NCBI RefSeq assembly: GCF_002257645.1
Contig: NZ_NQMO01000012.1
Span: forward strand, 62,001-126,000
Direction of reading: 5' to 3'
Length of the DNA stretch: 64,000 bases
DNA from: Paenibacillus sp. XY044
GTDB lineage: Bacteria > Bacillota > Bacilli > Paenibacillales > Paenibacillaceae
Below the pieces are notes generated by a model. That model was not told the DNA's origin, made no database searches, and saw only the letters and a list, made by a program, of their open reading frames with translations. Numbering within the stretch: position 1 is the stretch's first letter; every line of letters begins with the position of its first letter. Shown here piece after piece: positions 1 through 8,417 of this stretch. Position numbers and translations under genes: made by a program.

Positions 1-2450
1 GTCTGCCGAACCGTCCATGGAACCGGGAATTGATAAGCCTCGATAAATGCGCCGGATTGAACCACATCGGCATCATGGGGAATCAGCTCCATTTCCAGGA
101 CATGCGTTCCCAGGCACTGCGCTTCGGGCGTAGCGAATACTCCCCAATCCCCAAGCTCTCTGACGCCGCGCACGAGCGTGACCGCCATCGTGTTATGCTC
201 CGAAAGCACTTCGTATTCGTTCAGTCCCTGATTCGCGACGGTAAGACCCGCTTTGCCGTCGCTCAGGCTGATGAATGCGTTCTGATGCTGGGCGTTGCTC
301 GGATTGCTCCACGCGGCTTCAGGCTGAATCGGGCGGCGCGCCAGTTCATAAATAGAGTCCGCAATGACATGGTCCGTTTGCAGTCCGGTCTTGAACAGCA
401 TGCGAATGCGATGGTCCTTCACCGTGTTGTCGATCATGCTCCGGATGCCGACGGAACGGCTGTCCTTGCCCAGGGTGAGCTCCGTGACGATCTTTACCCC
501 TGCCGTCTCGCCGACGCGGCGGGACTTCCGGTACCGGAAAGGAACCATGGAGCGAATCTCTTCATCCAGCAGCGCATCCGCTCCAAGCGGTAGGTTCCAG
601 ACGCGCTCGATCCGGTAAATGGCGGCAAGCGGCGTATGCTTCACCAGCCGGATCTCTGCCGCAATCCCTTCCGTCGTCAGCGGCGTTTCTCCATCCGGCT
701 GCCGGTACATGTATTCATTTCCGATGTCGCCCGTATCCTCGTAAATGCCAAGCCCCTCATACTTCCGGCCATTCACTTTATCGGACAGCGCGAAGGAACC
801 GTCTCCCGCGATCTCCACCCGAAGATAACGGTTCTCCATCGCATTCCCGCCTGCGGTCACGCCGTCAGAAGCAGGCAAAACGGACTCGGCCTTGGACAGG
901 GAATCCTTACGGACAAGGGCATAAGTCTGATAACCGATCCCCGGAACATCCTTGGCATAGAGCTCCACATCCACCTGAAAAGCCCAGTAAGGCTGACGGA
1001 ACCGGTCATCCGGGAGGTCATAGCCGAATACGGGCCCGATCGGCTCGATGGTGGCCTCGACCGGTTTGCCTCCTTCGTCCGTTACGATCCATTCCTCCGG
1101 ATCAAAAGCTTGATACTCTTCTTTGAACGCTTCGTATTTCTCATGCGGCGGCTGATGATCGAAGTAACGGCGCTCCACGTCCACCGTGATGCGAACCGCA
1201 CCGGAACGGGAATGGCCCGACGTGTTAAAGACGACGAAAGGCCGCGCCGATTCCGGGTCAAAGCCGGAGGTGTCCACGGCATCGGCAACCGCCGCAGCAC
1301 TGTCCGCAGCGATTGACTCCGCCACCTGCTGCGATTTGGCGAAGCGCGTCATCATCTCGCGATGCACCTCGTCAACGCTGCAGCCGCAGATGCTGTCGTG
1401 CGGATGGTTTTGCAGCAGCGTCTTCCATGCATACAGCAATTCGTGCCGCGGATAGGCCGTGCCGGTCAAATGGGCCATGACGGCGAGCGGCTCGGCCACC
1501 TTTTCCAGCAACGTCTGGCTCCGCACGTTTTGCTGTTTGATGTATACCCGGGCCGATGCGGTATTGACGAGCGTTATCCAGCCGTCCGTCCACTGGCTCC
1601 GCAGCTCGCCGCGCACGACATCGAGGGCATCCGGGTTCGCTTGCCGAAACGCTTCAATATACTCGGGAAAGCTGGAATGGCGGAACTTCACGTTCGGCAC
1701 CATCTCGCCGGCGGTGCGCAGCGCCCCAGACAGATCCTTCTGCAGCGGCTGGTGGTCGCAGCCGTTCATGAAGAGCAGCTCCGGTCCCGAGGCGAATGCT
1801 TCGGCGGCCTCAAGCTTTTCCGCCCAATACGCCTCTGCCGTTTCAGGATCCGTCGGAATCTCCATCCCGTTGTTGTACCAGTTGGCGAACAAGATGGCCA
1901 GAACCCTGGAGCCGTCGGGAGATTCCCAGTACATCTCGGAGTATTTAGACGTGTATTCGTTGCCGGACTGTACTTCATTGTTGAAGCCTACCGGCTTGAC
2001 GCCGCGTCCGTATACGGCCACATCGATGCCTGCCTGGCGAATGAGCTGGGGTGCCTGCCCCATATTGCCGAAGGAGTCGGGGAAATAGCCGATTTTCGCA
2101 TATCCCCCCATGTTTTTCGAGGCCATGATCCCGATCAGCAGGTTGCGCGCATTCGCTTCGCTGCTGACCAGAAATTCATCCTGCAGAATGTACCAGGGCC
2201 CGACGATCAGCTTCCCCTGTTCGACCAGCGAACGCACTTGCTCCGTCCGGTGCGGCATCATTTGCAAATAGTCCTCCAGGACGATATATTGGCCGTCCAA
2301 ATGAAAGCTTGCGAATTCCGGATCCCGTTCGAAAGCCTCGATCAAATCCTCCATGAGGCGAACCAGCTTCAGCCGGTGTTTTTCGTATGGTAAGTACCAC
2401 TCTCTATCCCAATGGGAATGCGCAACAATATGCGCTGTTTTTAAGGTCAT
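1..2450 (-). CDS. Alpha-mannosidase, glycoside hydrolase family 38 (3' end outside the window)
   Basis: Cleaves alpha-linked mannose from glycans or mannosides, probably in the cytoplasm after uptake by the importer encoded just upstream. The N-terminus has the GH38 zinc site (AHSHWDREW, residues 10-18), the nucleophile region YFPDSFG with Asp125, and a later NGCDHQP segment supplying the usual zinc histidine. About 816 codons are visible and the frame is still open at base 1; family members are usually 850-1050 residues. ATG 2450 has AGGG about 9 nt upstream; an in-frame ATG at 2459 is less well placed. It is the fourth gene of a minus-strand operon, 65 bp after a sugar permease. No signal peptide is seen. 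The exact linkage preference cannot be read from the sequence. Confidence 0.93.
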   Translation of the reverse strand, partial: MTLKTAHIVAHSHWDREWYLPYEKHRLKLVRLMEDLIEAFERDPEFASFHLDGQYIVLEDYLQMMPHRTEQVRSLVEQGKLIVGPWYILQDEFLVSSEANARNLLIGIMASKNMGGYAKIGYFPDSFGNMGQAPQLIRQAGIDVAVYGRGVKPVGFNNEVQSGNEYTSKYSEMYWESPDGSRVLAILFANWYNNGMEIPTDPETAEAYWAEKLEAAEAFASGPELLFMNGCDHQPLQKDLSGALRTAGEMVPNVKFRHSSFPEYIEAFRQANPDALDVVRGELRSQWTDGWITLVNTASARVYIKQQNVRSQTLLEKVAEPLAVMAHLTGTAYPRHELLYAWKTLLQNHPHDSICGCSVDEVHREMMTRFAKSQQVAESIAADSAAAVADAVDTSGFDPESARPFVVFNTSGHSRSGAVRITVDVERRYFDHQPPHEKYEAFKEEYQAFDPEEWIVTDEGGKPVEATIEPIGPVFGYDLPDDRFRQPYWAFQVDVELYAKDVPGIGYQTYALVRKDSLSKAESVLPASDGVTAGGNAMENRYLRVEIAGDGSFALSDKVNGRKYEGLGIYEDTGDIGNEYMYRQPDGETPLTTEGIAAEIRLVKHTPLAAIYRIERVWNLPLGADALLDEEIRSMVPFRYRKSRRVGETAGVKIVTELTLGKDSRSVGIRSMIDNTVKDHRIRMLFKTGLQTDHVIADSIYELARRPIQPEAAWSNPSNAQHQNAFISLSDGKAGLTVANQGLNEYEVLSEHNTMAVTLVRGVRELGDWGVFATPEAQCLGTHVLEMELIPHDADVVQSGAFIEAYQFPVPWTVRQ

Positions 2451-2515
2451 CTCTTTCATCCCTATCTTGTATGTTTTCTTTGGTGCTATCGATGAAACTG
2501 CATGATTGCTGCGTC

Positions 2516-3334
2516 TTACATTTTGACCGAACCGACGGTCATGCCTTTAACGTACATCTTTTGCATGAACGGAAACGCAAGCAGGATCGGTATGACGGTG
2601 ATCAGCGCCCCGGCCATCAGCTCGTTCCATTTTTTGAACGATGAGGAGTCCAGGTACATCAGCCCCATCGGCAGCGTGAACATCTCCTGCTTGTCGATGA
2701 TAATCATCGGCCACAGAATGTTGTTCCAGCTTCCGATAAAGTTCAGGATGGCGATCGTGCCGATCGCCGGCAGGGCAAGCGGCAGATAGACCCGCCAGTA
2801 AATTTTGAAATTGCCGCAGCCGTCCAGAACGGCGCACTCGTACAGCTCATGCGATATGGTCCGGAAATAGCTCGTAAACAGGAAGATGGCAAACGGCGCC
2901 GCCCCGTTGATCATCGGCAGAATCATCCCGACGTACGTGTTCTGCAGGCCGAGGTTCGTCATGTTGATGTACAGCGGAATGAGCGTCGTCACGCCTGGAA
3001 CGAGCAGCAGTGCGATGAACGTGTAGTACACGAACTTTTTGCCTTTAAATCTGAACTTGGCGAACGAATACGCCATCATCGTATAAATCAGAATCACCCC
3101 AATGATGACGATGACGCTGACGACCACGCTGTTGACGAAAAAGCGGTAGAAGTTCAGTTTGTTCCAAACTTCCGCAAACGTGGACCACTCAGGCGCCCCT
3201 TTGGGGAAGGGTGACTGCGGATTGGCCAGTGCATCCTGGGATGTCTTCAAAGAAGTGCCGATCATCCACAAGAAAGGATACACGCAGGTCAGCCCGTATA
3301 AAACCAGAATGATGTGCTTGATACTCTTGACCAT
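2516..3334 (-). CDS. Carbohydrate ABC transporter permease (MalG type)
   Basis: One of two membrane subunits of a sugar importer in the cytoplasmic membrane. The protein has 272 residues, about six hydrophobic segments, and a cytoplasmic EAA-type loop near ELYECAVLDGCGNFKIYWRV that contacts the ATPase. It ends with the typical short tail GMTVGSVKM. ATG 3334 is preceded by GAGGAGG 8 nt upstream, so longer upstream starts are unlikely. It follows the MalF-type permease by 13 bp and precedes the mannosidase gene. No ATPase gene is in the operon, so a shared MsmK/MsmX-type ATPase encoded elsewhere is inferred. Confidence 0.93.
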   Translation of the reverse strand: MVKSIKHIILVLYGLTCVYPFLWMIGTSLKTSQDALANPQSPFPKGAPEWSTFAEVWNKLNFYRFFVNSVVVSVIVIIGVILIYTMMAYSFAKFRFKGKKFVYYTFIALLLVPGVTTLIPLYINMTNLGLQNTYVGMILPMINGAAPFAIFLFTSYFRTISHELYECAVLDGCGNFKIYWRVYLPLALPAIGTIAILNFIGSWNNILWPMIIIDKQEMFTLPMGLMYLDSSSFKKWNELMAGALITVIPILLAFPFMQKMYVKGMTVGSVKM

Positions 3335-3347
3335 CTTGGGTCCTCCT

Positions 3348-4241
3348 CTAAATGTCGACTTTGAACGACCGGATACTGAACATGGCAATGGCTCCGGTAA
3401 TCAGGAAGGATACCCATCCGATCGCGCTGGCCAGTCCGTAATCGTTATTCAGGAATGCCGTCCGGTACACGAGCGTCCCGATGACCTCCGAGCTTCCCGA
3501 AGGTCCGCCGCCGGTCATGATGAACACGTTCTCGAACGCCTGGAACGCACCGTTGACCATCTGGATGACGGCGATCAGCGTAATCGGCTTCAGAAGCGGC
3601 CATGTGATTTTCGTGATCATCGTCAGCTTGCTCGCTCCGTCGACGTTTGCGGCCTCGTACAGGGTAGGATCGATGGAGGTTAATCCGGCATAGTACAGAA
3701 TCAACGTGCCCGGAAGGCCGCCCCATATTGAAGTAAGAATGATCCCGATCAGCGACGTGGACGAGCTGCCCAGCATCCCCCCGGGTACGGTCAGGAAATC
3801 GAGTCCGATGGCATGAAACAGGGAGTTAAAGGCACCGGTAGGCTCAAACAGCCCTTTCCATACGTAAAAAATCGCCACGCCCGATGCGATCATCGGCAGG
3901 AAGTATACCGTGCGGTACAGCGACGCCATCTTCGTATTTTGCAGGACGAACGCCAGCACAATTGCGATGGGAATGACGATAACGACCTGAGCTGCACCGA
4001 TCAGGACGTTATGCAGCAGCGAATTGTAAAAGTTCTGAGTCACGATCGGGTCATCCCCGAGCAGGAACTGCCTGAAGTTGGCAAGGCCCTCGAAGCGGGC
4101 CGTCGAAAAATCGATCCCCGACCAGTTGTAAAAACTGAGCATTATCGAGAAGCCGACCGAATAGACGCCAACGGCGAGAAACAGGAGAACACCCGGCAGC
4201 AAAAACAGATACGGTACCCATTTATTTCTAGTTGTAATCAT
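3348..4241 (-). CDS. Carbohydrate ABC transporter permease (MalF type)
   Basis: Membrane subunit of the same importer, 297 residues with a first hydrophobic segment at about residues 10-32 and the EAA-like loop YEAANVDGASKLTMITKITW. This family pairs with a MalG-type partner and a lipoprotein binding protein, both present here. It lies 85 bp after the binding-protein gene, with a stem-loop in between, and 13 bp before its partner. The substrate is inferred from the alpha-mannosidase in the operon to be a mannose-containing oligosaccharide. Confidence 0.93.
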   Translation of the reverse strand: MITTRNKWVPYLFLLPGVLLFLAVGVYSVGFSIMLSFYNWSGIDFSTARFEGLANFRQFLLGDDPIVTQNFYNSLLHNVLIGAAQVVIVIPIAIVLAFVLQNTKMASLYRTVYFLPMIASGVAIFYVWKGLFEPTGAFNSLFHAIGLDFLTVPGGMLGSSSTSLIGIILTSIWGGLPGTLILYYAGLTSIDPTLYEAANVDGASKLTMITKITWPLLKPITLIAVIQMVNGAFQAFENVFIMTGGGPSGSSEVIGTLVYRTAFLNNDYGLASAIGWVSFLITGAIAMFSIRSFKVDI

Positions 4242-4268
4242 CTTCCATCACCTTTGGATTTGGATTAA

Positions 4269-4306
4269 GCAAGCGGCGGAAAGGAGCTGTCCCTGCCGCC
4301 GTTTGC
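4269..4306 (-). promoter_or_regulatory. Stem-loop between binding-protein and permease genes
   Basis: GCAAGCGGCGG (4269-4279) pairs with CCGCCGTTTGC (4296-4306), giving an 11-bp stem with one wobble and a 16-nt loop. There is no T-run, so it is unlikely to be a full terminator. In ABC importer operons such hairpins commonly protect the binding-protein mRNA or reduce read-through, so that the binding protein is made in excess. That role is inferred. Confidence 0.6.
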
Positions 4307-4326
4307 ATCATACACCGAGCCGCCGA

Positions 4327-5712
4327 TCAGTTGCCGCTGGCCTGCAGGCTCTTCATCGTATCGTCGAATTTTTTCGCAGCCTGTTCGGCCGTCATTTTCT
4401 TTTCGATTATGGATTGGATGGACTGGGCATACACTTCCCACTCCTTGTTCTTGCCCCGGTAAGCGTTGATGGCCGGCTGGGCTTCCGAATATGGACCGGG
4501 CTCGGTGGCAAACGAGTCGACGATCGCCTTCAGATTCGGATCGAGATCTTTGGCATGATCGCCCAAATTCAGCGCCGGAACCGTATATGCCGCATTCGCG
4601 AAAGCAACCGCCGCATCCGGATCCGTGGTCAGATATTTGATGAAATCAAGCGCTGTATCCTTGTTCTTCGAGTCTTTGTTCACGGACAGCATCGTCAGCG
4701 TGAACGGATCCGTGGTCCAGGAAGTGATTTTCGAGCCGTCGATCGGCGGTACCGGGAACGTGACGATATCCTCCGGTTTCATGCCCATCGCGAGCAGCGT
4801 GGACATCGTGAACGAACCGCCAAGGTCAAATGCGGCTTTGCCCGCGGCAAACGCCTGGTCGGCGCCGTCGATATCGGTCGACAAAATTCCCGGCATCAGC
4901 AAGTCTTTGTCGGCGAGCGTCTGAACCGCCTGAACAACCGGCAGATGCCCCGGATCGCTCATTTTTGCTTTTCGTTCCAGCAGGTCAATATACGATTGAG
5001 GTCCGCCGTACATGATAGCCAGCGCAGAGCCGGCCCAGTTCTCCCACAGGTCGGACGTCTTGGCGCCAAAAACAAGTCCTGGCGTTCCCGTCTTGCTCTT
5101 GATCGTTTCCATCATCGTTACGAACTCTTCCCACGTTTTCGGAGCTTCAGCTGTAAGCCCCGCCTTCTCAATCAGCTGCTTGTTGCCGTAAAAGGTGAAG
5201 AATCCGCCGATATCAAACGGCAGCCCATAGTACTGCCCTGCCTTCAGCGATTTTTGCACCGTTGTGGCGTTTTTGTCCTTCTGCCAGGAATCGACCTGGC
5301 TTTGGGTCACTTTGATCGGATCCATGGCCGTGCCGTAGTACTTGCTCAGCACGTCGTCGCCGACTTCGCCCGACAGCTCAAGCACAGAGCCTTCGATGGA
5401 ATCGCCCGCCGTGGCCCACCAGTTGATGACGTCAGGCAGATTTTTGGAGTTGGCCGCCGCCTGAAACTTTTGTCTGTAAGTATCGTCAGGCGTAAAGGTC
5501 TCAACATCCACTTTCACTCCGGTCTTCTCCTCGTACAGCTTGGCTGCCGCTTCGATTCCCGGCGTGTACGCGACTTTCCAGGTCCACATGGTCAAATGCT
5601 TGCTGCCTTCAGCGCTGCTGCCGCCCTCTTGCTTTTGCCCTCCTGAGCAAGCGCTTACAACCAAACAAAGAACGGACAGCATCGTTACCATCAAGGTTGC
5701 TTTTCTTTTCAT
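4327..5712 (-). CDS. Sugar ABC transporter substrate-binding lipoprotein (family 1)
   Basis: Extracellular solute-binding protein of 461 residues that captures sugar and delivers it to the two downstream permeases. The N-terminus is a lipoprotein signal, with a hydrophobic core ending in VVSAC (Cys22 would be lipidated). The mature part looks like a type-1 extracellular binding protein, with an early MWTWKVAYTPGIEAAAKLYEEKTG segment and aromatic-rich binding-cleft regions. ATG 5712 has AAGGTGG upstream. It is the first gene of the operon, and its roughly 200-nt leader carries inverted repeats. Confidence 0.93.
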   Translation of the reverse strand: MKRKATLMVTMLSVLCLVVSACSGGQKQEGGSSAEGSKHLTMWTWKVAYTPGIEAAAKLYEEKTGVKVDVETFTPDDTYRQKFQAAANSKNLPDVINWWATAGDSIEGSVLELSGEVGDDVLSKYYGTAMDPIKVTQSQVDSWQKDKNATTVQKSLKAGQYYGLPFDIGGFFTFYGNKQLIEKAGLTAEAPKTWEEFVTMMETIKSKTGTPGLVFGAKTSDLWENWAGSALAIMYGGPQSYIDLLERKAKMSDPGHLPVVQAVQTLADKDLLMPGILSTDIDGADQAFAAGKAAFDLGGSFTMSTLLAMGMKPEDIVTFPVPPIDGSKITSWTTDPFTLTMLSVNKDSKNKDTALDFIKYLTTDPDAAVAFANAAYTVPALNLGDHAKDLDPNLKAIVDSFATEPGPYSEAQPAINAYRGKNKEWEVYAQSIQSIIEKKMTAEQAAKKFDDTMKSLQASGN

Positions 5713-5730
5713 TGGATAACCACCTTTTCG

Positions 5731-5751
5731 CTTAATCGGTTAAGTTAACTT
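5731..5751. promoter_or_regulatory. Inverted repeats in the leader of the mannoside operon
   Basis: CTTAA-N4-TTAAG (5731-5744) and the overlapping perfect palindrome AAGTTAACTT (5742-5751) lie just upstream of the ribosome binding site of the binding-protein gene. They could be an operator or a roadblock site for the divergent GntR/LacI regulator or for CcpA. The sequence alone does not identify the protein. Confidence 0.35.
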
Positions 5752-5916
5752 GGATTTTTCTATTTCTGAAGGTGATGCGGATTGCAATCCCTTTCAACAT
5801 GGCGGACTTGGATACCACCTCCCTGTTAAAATGTGACAAGTTCCAACTCCTACCAGCATCGCTGCCAGCCTTTTTCACACGATGCCTTCTCGATATTCGA
5901 TTCAACTTATGATAAC

Positions 5917-5945
5917 AATATAAACATCATATTTTTTAATGTAAA
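5917..5945 (-). promoter_or_regulatory. SigA-type promoter of the alpha-mannoside operon
   Basis: On the minus strand, TTTACA (5945-5940), a 17-nt spacer and TATATT (5922-5917). The promoter sits inside a wider inverted repeat, AAACAT (5922-5927) with ATGTTT (5945-5950), which could be a repressor site. Transcription would start near 5909 and give a leader of about 200 nt. Confidence 0.6.
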
Positions 5946-6088
5946 TGTTTATTTTTTTATTACAACTTAGTTAGGACCAAACAAAAAAATGCAAAAAACC
6001 GTTGAAAAATCTCATGATTTTCGCGAGTTCGTTTAGGGAGAGGAAATAAAAAAACATACCATTCGACATGAAAACTTGTATTTTATAC

Positions 6089-6117
6089 TTGTTCGGGTTG
6101 AATATTTGTAATATATT
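6089..6117 (+). promoter_or_regulatory. Promoter of the GntR/LacI-type regulator
   Basis: TTGTTC (6089-6094), 17 nt, TATATT (6112-6117). Two direct ACTTGT repeats 13 bp apart (6074-6079 and 6087-6092) overlap the -35 region and are candidate autoregulatory contacts. Confidence 0.5.
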
Positions 6118-6152
6118 TTAAACAGACCTATTCTCGAATGGAGCGCCGTAAC

Positions 6153-7292
6153 ATGACGAAAAAGTTTACTCCCATGTATAAAAAAATCGAAAATTATATC
6201 ATGGAACAGATCCGCAGCGGGAACTGGAAGCCGATGAACCGAATCCCCTCGGAGAATGAGCTCTCGGATCAATTCGGAGTAAGTCGGATTACGGTCAAGA
6301 ATGCGCTGACCGACCTTGTGGACAGAGGTATCGTATACCGCATGCAGGGAAAAGGAACCTTCGTGTCGGAGCAAAGAGCGGAGGCCCTGTTTCCCCCGCT
6401 GTCAACCGAAGTGGAACTGCCGCCAAGCAAGACCGTCGGTTTTTTGCTGCCCCGCCTGGACAACCGTTTTACCGCCAATTTGCTCAGCGGTATTGAGGAT
6501 TCCCTTGCCGAGAAAGGCTATCATCTGTTATTTTCCAAAACGAATGACTCCCAAGAGTGTGAAATCCAGAAAATACGCGAAATGAAGCAGGCCGGCGTCG
6601 CCGGACTCATTATCTATCCCGTAGAAGGCGAAAATTACAACAACGAAATTCTATCCCTCACGCTGGGCAGATTTCCGCTGGTGCTTTTGGACCGCCTGCT
6701 GAAGGGGGTCGAAACCAACTCGGTCAGCTCCAACAACTACGCGGCTGGCCAGCAAGCCGTTCAGCATTTGTACGATCTGGGGCATCGGCATATCGGATTT
6801 ATTTCCACCAAATCGGAAGGAACCTCCAGTATCGAGGAACGGCTCGCCGGGTACGAGCAGGCACTGGAGGACCGTCACATTCTTATCGACCGCAGCCTGC
6901 AGATGACGCGGCTGGGCATGGACAACAGCGACGAAGAGGTCATCGAGATGATCCAGCAGTTTTTGCAGGCCAACCCTCATATGACTGCGGCCCTTTCTTC
7001 GAATTTCAGCCCACATGTCATCCAAGCCGCCTTGGCTATGGGATTGCGGGTTCCCGAGGACCTCTCCGTGGTTTTCTTTGATGACGTCGTATATCCCGAT
7101 TTCAGCGTCGTCCCCCCTACGGCGGTGGTGCAGCAGGAACGGGAATTGGGCCGCGAGGCAGGGAAGCTCATCATCGATCAGATCGAAACCGATGCGCCCG
7201 GGTACAAACAGGTCAAGCTGCCGACCCGCCTCATTCCGCGGCGTTCGACCTCGCTGCATACCGGCGCTTCCGTTTCCCCAAGGGGGCTGTAA
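6153..7292 (+). CDS. GntR/LacI hybrid transcriptional regulator (AraR-like)
   Basis: Sugar-responsive transcription factor with 379 residues from ATG 6153, which has GGAG 9 nt upstream; an ATG at 6138 lacks a site. Residues about 1-70 form a GntR winged helix (IPSENELSDQFGVSRITVKNALTDL). The rest is a LacI-type periplasmic-binding-like effector domain, from KTVGFLLPRLDNRFTANLL to the end. This fusion is the layout of AraR-type regulators. It is divergent from the mannoside operon, so it most likely represses that operon until the imported sugar binds. The inducer is not known. Confidence 0.92.
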   Translation: MTKKFTPMYKKIENYIMEQIRSGNWKPMNRIPSENELSDQFGVSRITVKNALTDLVDRGIVYRMQGKGTFVSEQRAEALFPPLSTEVELPPSKTVGFLLPRLDNRFTANLLSGIEDSLAEKGYHLLFSKTNDSQECEIQKIREMKQAGVAGLIIYPVEGENYNNEILSLTLGRFPLVLLDRLLKGVETNSVSSNNYAAGQQAVQHLYDLGHRHIGFISTKSEGTSSIEERLAGYEQALEDRHILIDRSLQMTRLGMDNSDEEVIEMIQQFLQANPHMTAALSSNFSPHVIQAALAMGLRVPEDLSVVFFDDVVYPDFSVVPPTAVVQQERELGREAGKLIIDQIETDAPGYKQVKLPTRLIPRRSTSLHTGASVSPRGL

Positions 7293-7326
7293 TGACCGGT
7301 TTTTCTCCTATTTGCATCTGAAAAGC

Positions 7327-7357
7327 AAAAAACCGACGTGAACACGTCGGTTTTTTT
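7327..7357. terminator. Bidirectional intrinsic terminator
   Basis: AACCGACGTG (7331-7340) pairs perfectly with CACGTCGGTT (7343-7352) and is followed by T7. A run of A precedes it, so it also works on the minus strand. It separates the regulator from the convergent Opp operon. Confidence 0.85.
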
Positions 7358-7404
7358 AGATCCATGCCCCTTGCAAAGAACTGCCTTTTATCCACAACCA
7401 GGCA

Positions 7405-7437
7405 AAGGCCGCCACGATTGGTGGCAGCCTTTTTTGT
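7405..7437 (+). terminator. Second hairpin with T-run between convergent units
   Basis: AAGGCCGCCAC (7405-7415) pairs with GTGGCAGCCTT (7421-7431, one mismatch) and is followed by a T-rich tail. The minus-strand tail is poor, so it mainly backs up termination of the plus-strand regulator transcript. Confidence 0.6.
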
Positions 7438-7457
7438 TTTATCCCGTTAACGATGAA

Positions 7458-8417
7458 TTATACTCCAACCAACTCGCAAGCCGCAAAGTGATCTTCCGAA
7501 ACCTTTTTCTTCTCGGGTTTGACGGTTTTGCACGTATCGACGGCGAAGGGACAGCGGGGATGGAATGCACAGCCGCTTGGCGGGTTGAGCGGCGACGGCA
7601 CCTCTCCTTGAATCGATACCATCTCCTGCTTCATCTCCGGGCTTTCCGGAATCCTCAGGATCGAACCGAGCAGCACCTGCGTATACGGATGCGTCGGCTT
7701 CTTGAACAATTCTTCGGCAGGCGCCTGCTCCACCACTTCCCCCAAATACAGGACGGCAATTTCGTCGCTCAAATATTCAACGACCGCCAAATTATGCGAA
7801 ATAAAAATGTACGTCAGGTTGTACTCTTCCTGCAGTTCTCGCAGCAATTGAATGACCTGAACCTGAATGGATACGTCCAAGGCGGATACCGGCTCATCGC
7901 AGACGATCAGCTTTGGATTCAGCGACAATGCCCGGGCGATGCCCACGCGCTGCAGCTGTCCCCCGGACAGCTCATGCGGATAAGCATATATGGCTTCATG
8001 CGGCAGGCCGACCCGTTCCAGCAGTTCAATGACCCGCAAACGCCGGCTTGCTTTCGTCCCGATTTTATGAATCGCCATCGCGTCTTCAATCGCATCCCCC
8101 ACCGTCATTCTCGGATTCAGGCTCGCCCTCGGGTCCTGAAAAATAATTTGCATGTCCCGGCGAAGCTCGCGCAGCTTATTTTTCTTGACGCCAGACAGGT
8201 CGACGCCATCAAAGACAATCCTGCCTTGATCCGATTCCAATAAGCGCAGGACCATGCGTCCCAGGGTGGATTTTCCCGACCCGCTTTCGCCTACGATTCC
8301 CAGCGTTTTCCCCGCTTCCAGCGTAAACGAAACGTTCTCCACGGCATGCAGCGTTTTCCCGTGCACTTTAAACGTTTTTGAGACATTTTCGACTTGCAGG
8401 AGCGGTTTATCCCGCAT
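7458..8417 (-). CDS. Oligopeptide-type ABC transporter ATP-binding protein (OppF-like)
   Basis: Cytoplasmic ATPase subunit of an Opp/Dpp-type importer, 319 residues from ATG 8417 (GAGGAGG upstream). The Walker A GIVGESGSGKST, signature LSGGQLQRVGIARAL, Walker B LIVCDEPVSALD and switch histidine region are all visible. The C-terminal cysteine-rich segment (GCAFHPRCPFAVDTC) is the oligopeptide/dipeptide ABC C-terminal domain, which often binds an iron-sulfur cluster. It overlaps the OppD-like gene by 11 bp and is the last gene of the operon. Confidence 0.93.
   Translation of the reverse strand: MRDKPLLQVENVSKTFKVHGKTLHAVENVSFTLEAGKTLGIVGESGSGKSTLGRMVLRLLESDQGRIVFDGVDLSGVKKNKLRELRRDMQIIFQDPRASLNPRMTVGDAIEDAMAIHKIGTKASRRLRVIELLERVGLPHEAIYAYPHELSGGQLQRVGIARALSLNPKLIVCDEPVSALDVSIQVQVIQLLRELQEEYNLTYIFISHNLAVVEYLSDEIAVLYLGEVVEQAPAEELFKKPTHPYTQVLLGSILRIPESPEMKQEMVSIQGEVPSPLNPPSGCAFHPRCPFAVDTCKTVKPEKKKVSEDHFAACELVGV

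Noticed and set aside
1362..2393. Plus-strand frame opposite the alpha-mannosidase
   Set aside because: Shadow of the GH38 gene; no ribosome binding site or recognisable domain.
4303..5646. Long open frame on the plus strand opposite the sugar-binding protein gene
   Set aside because: It is the complement of a well-supported binding protein with signal peptide and ribosome binding site; the predicted protein is Arg/His/Phe-rich with no domain, typical of antisense shadows in GC-rich DNA.
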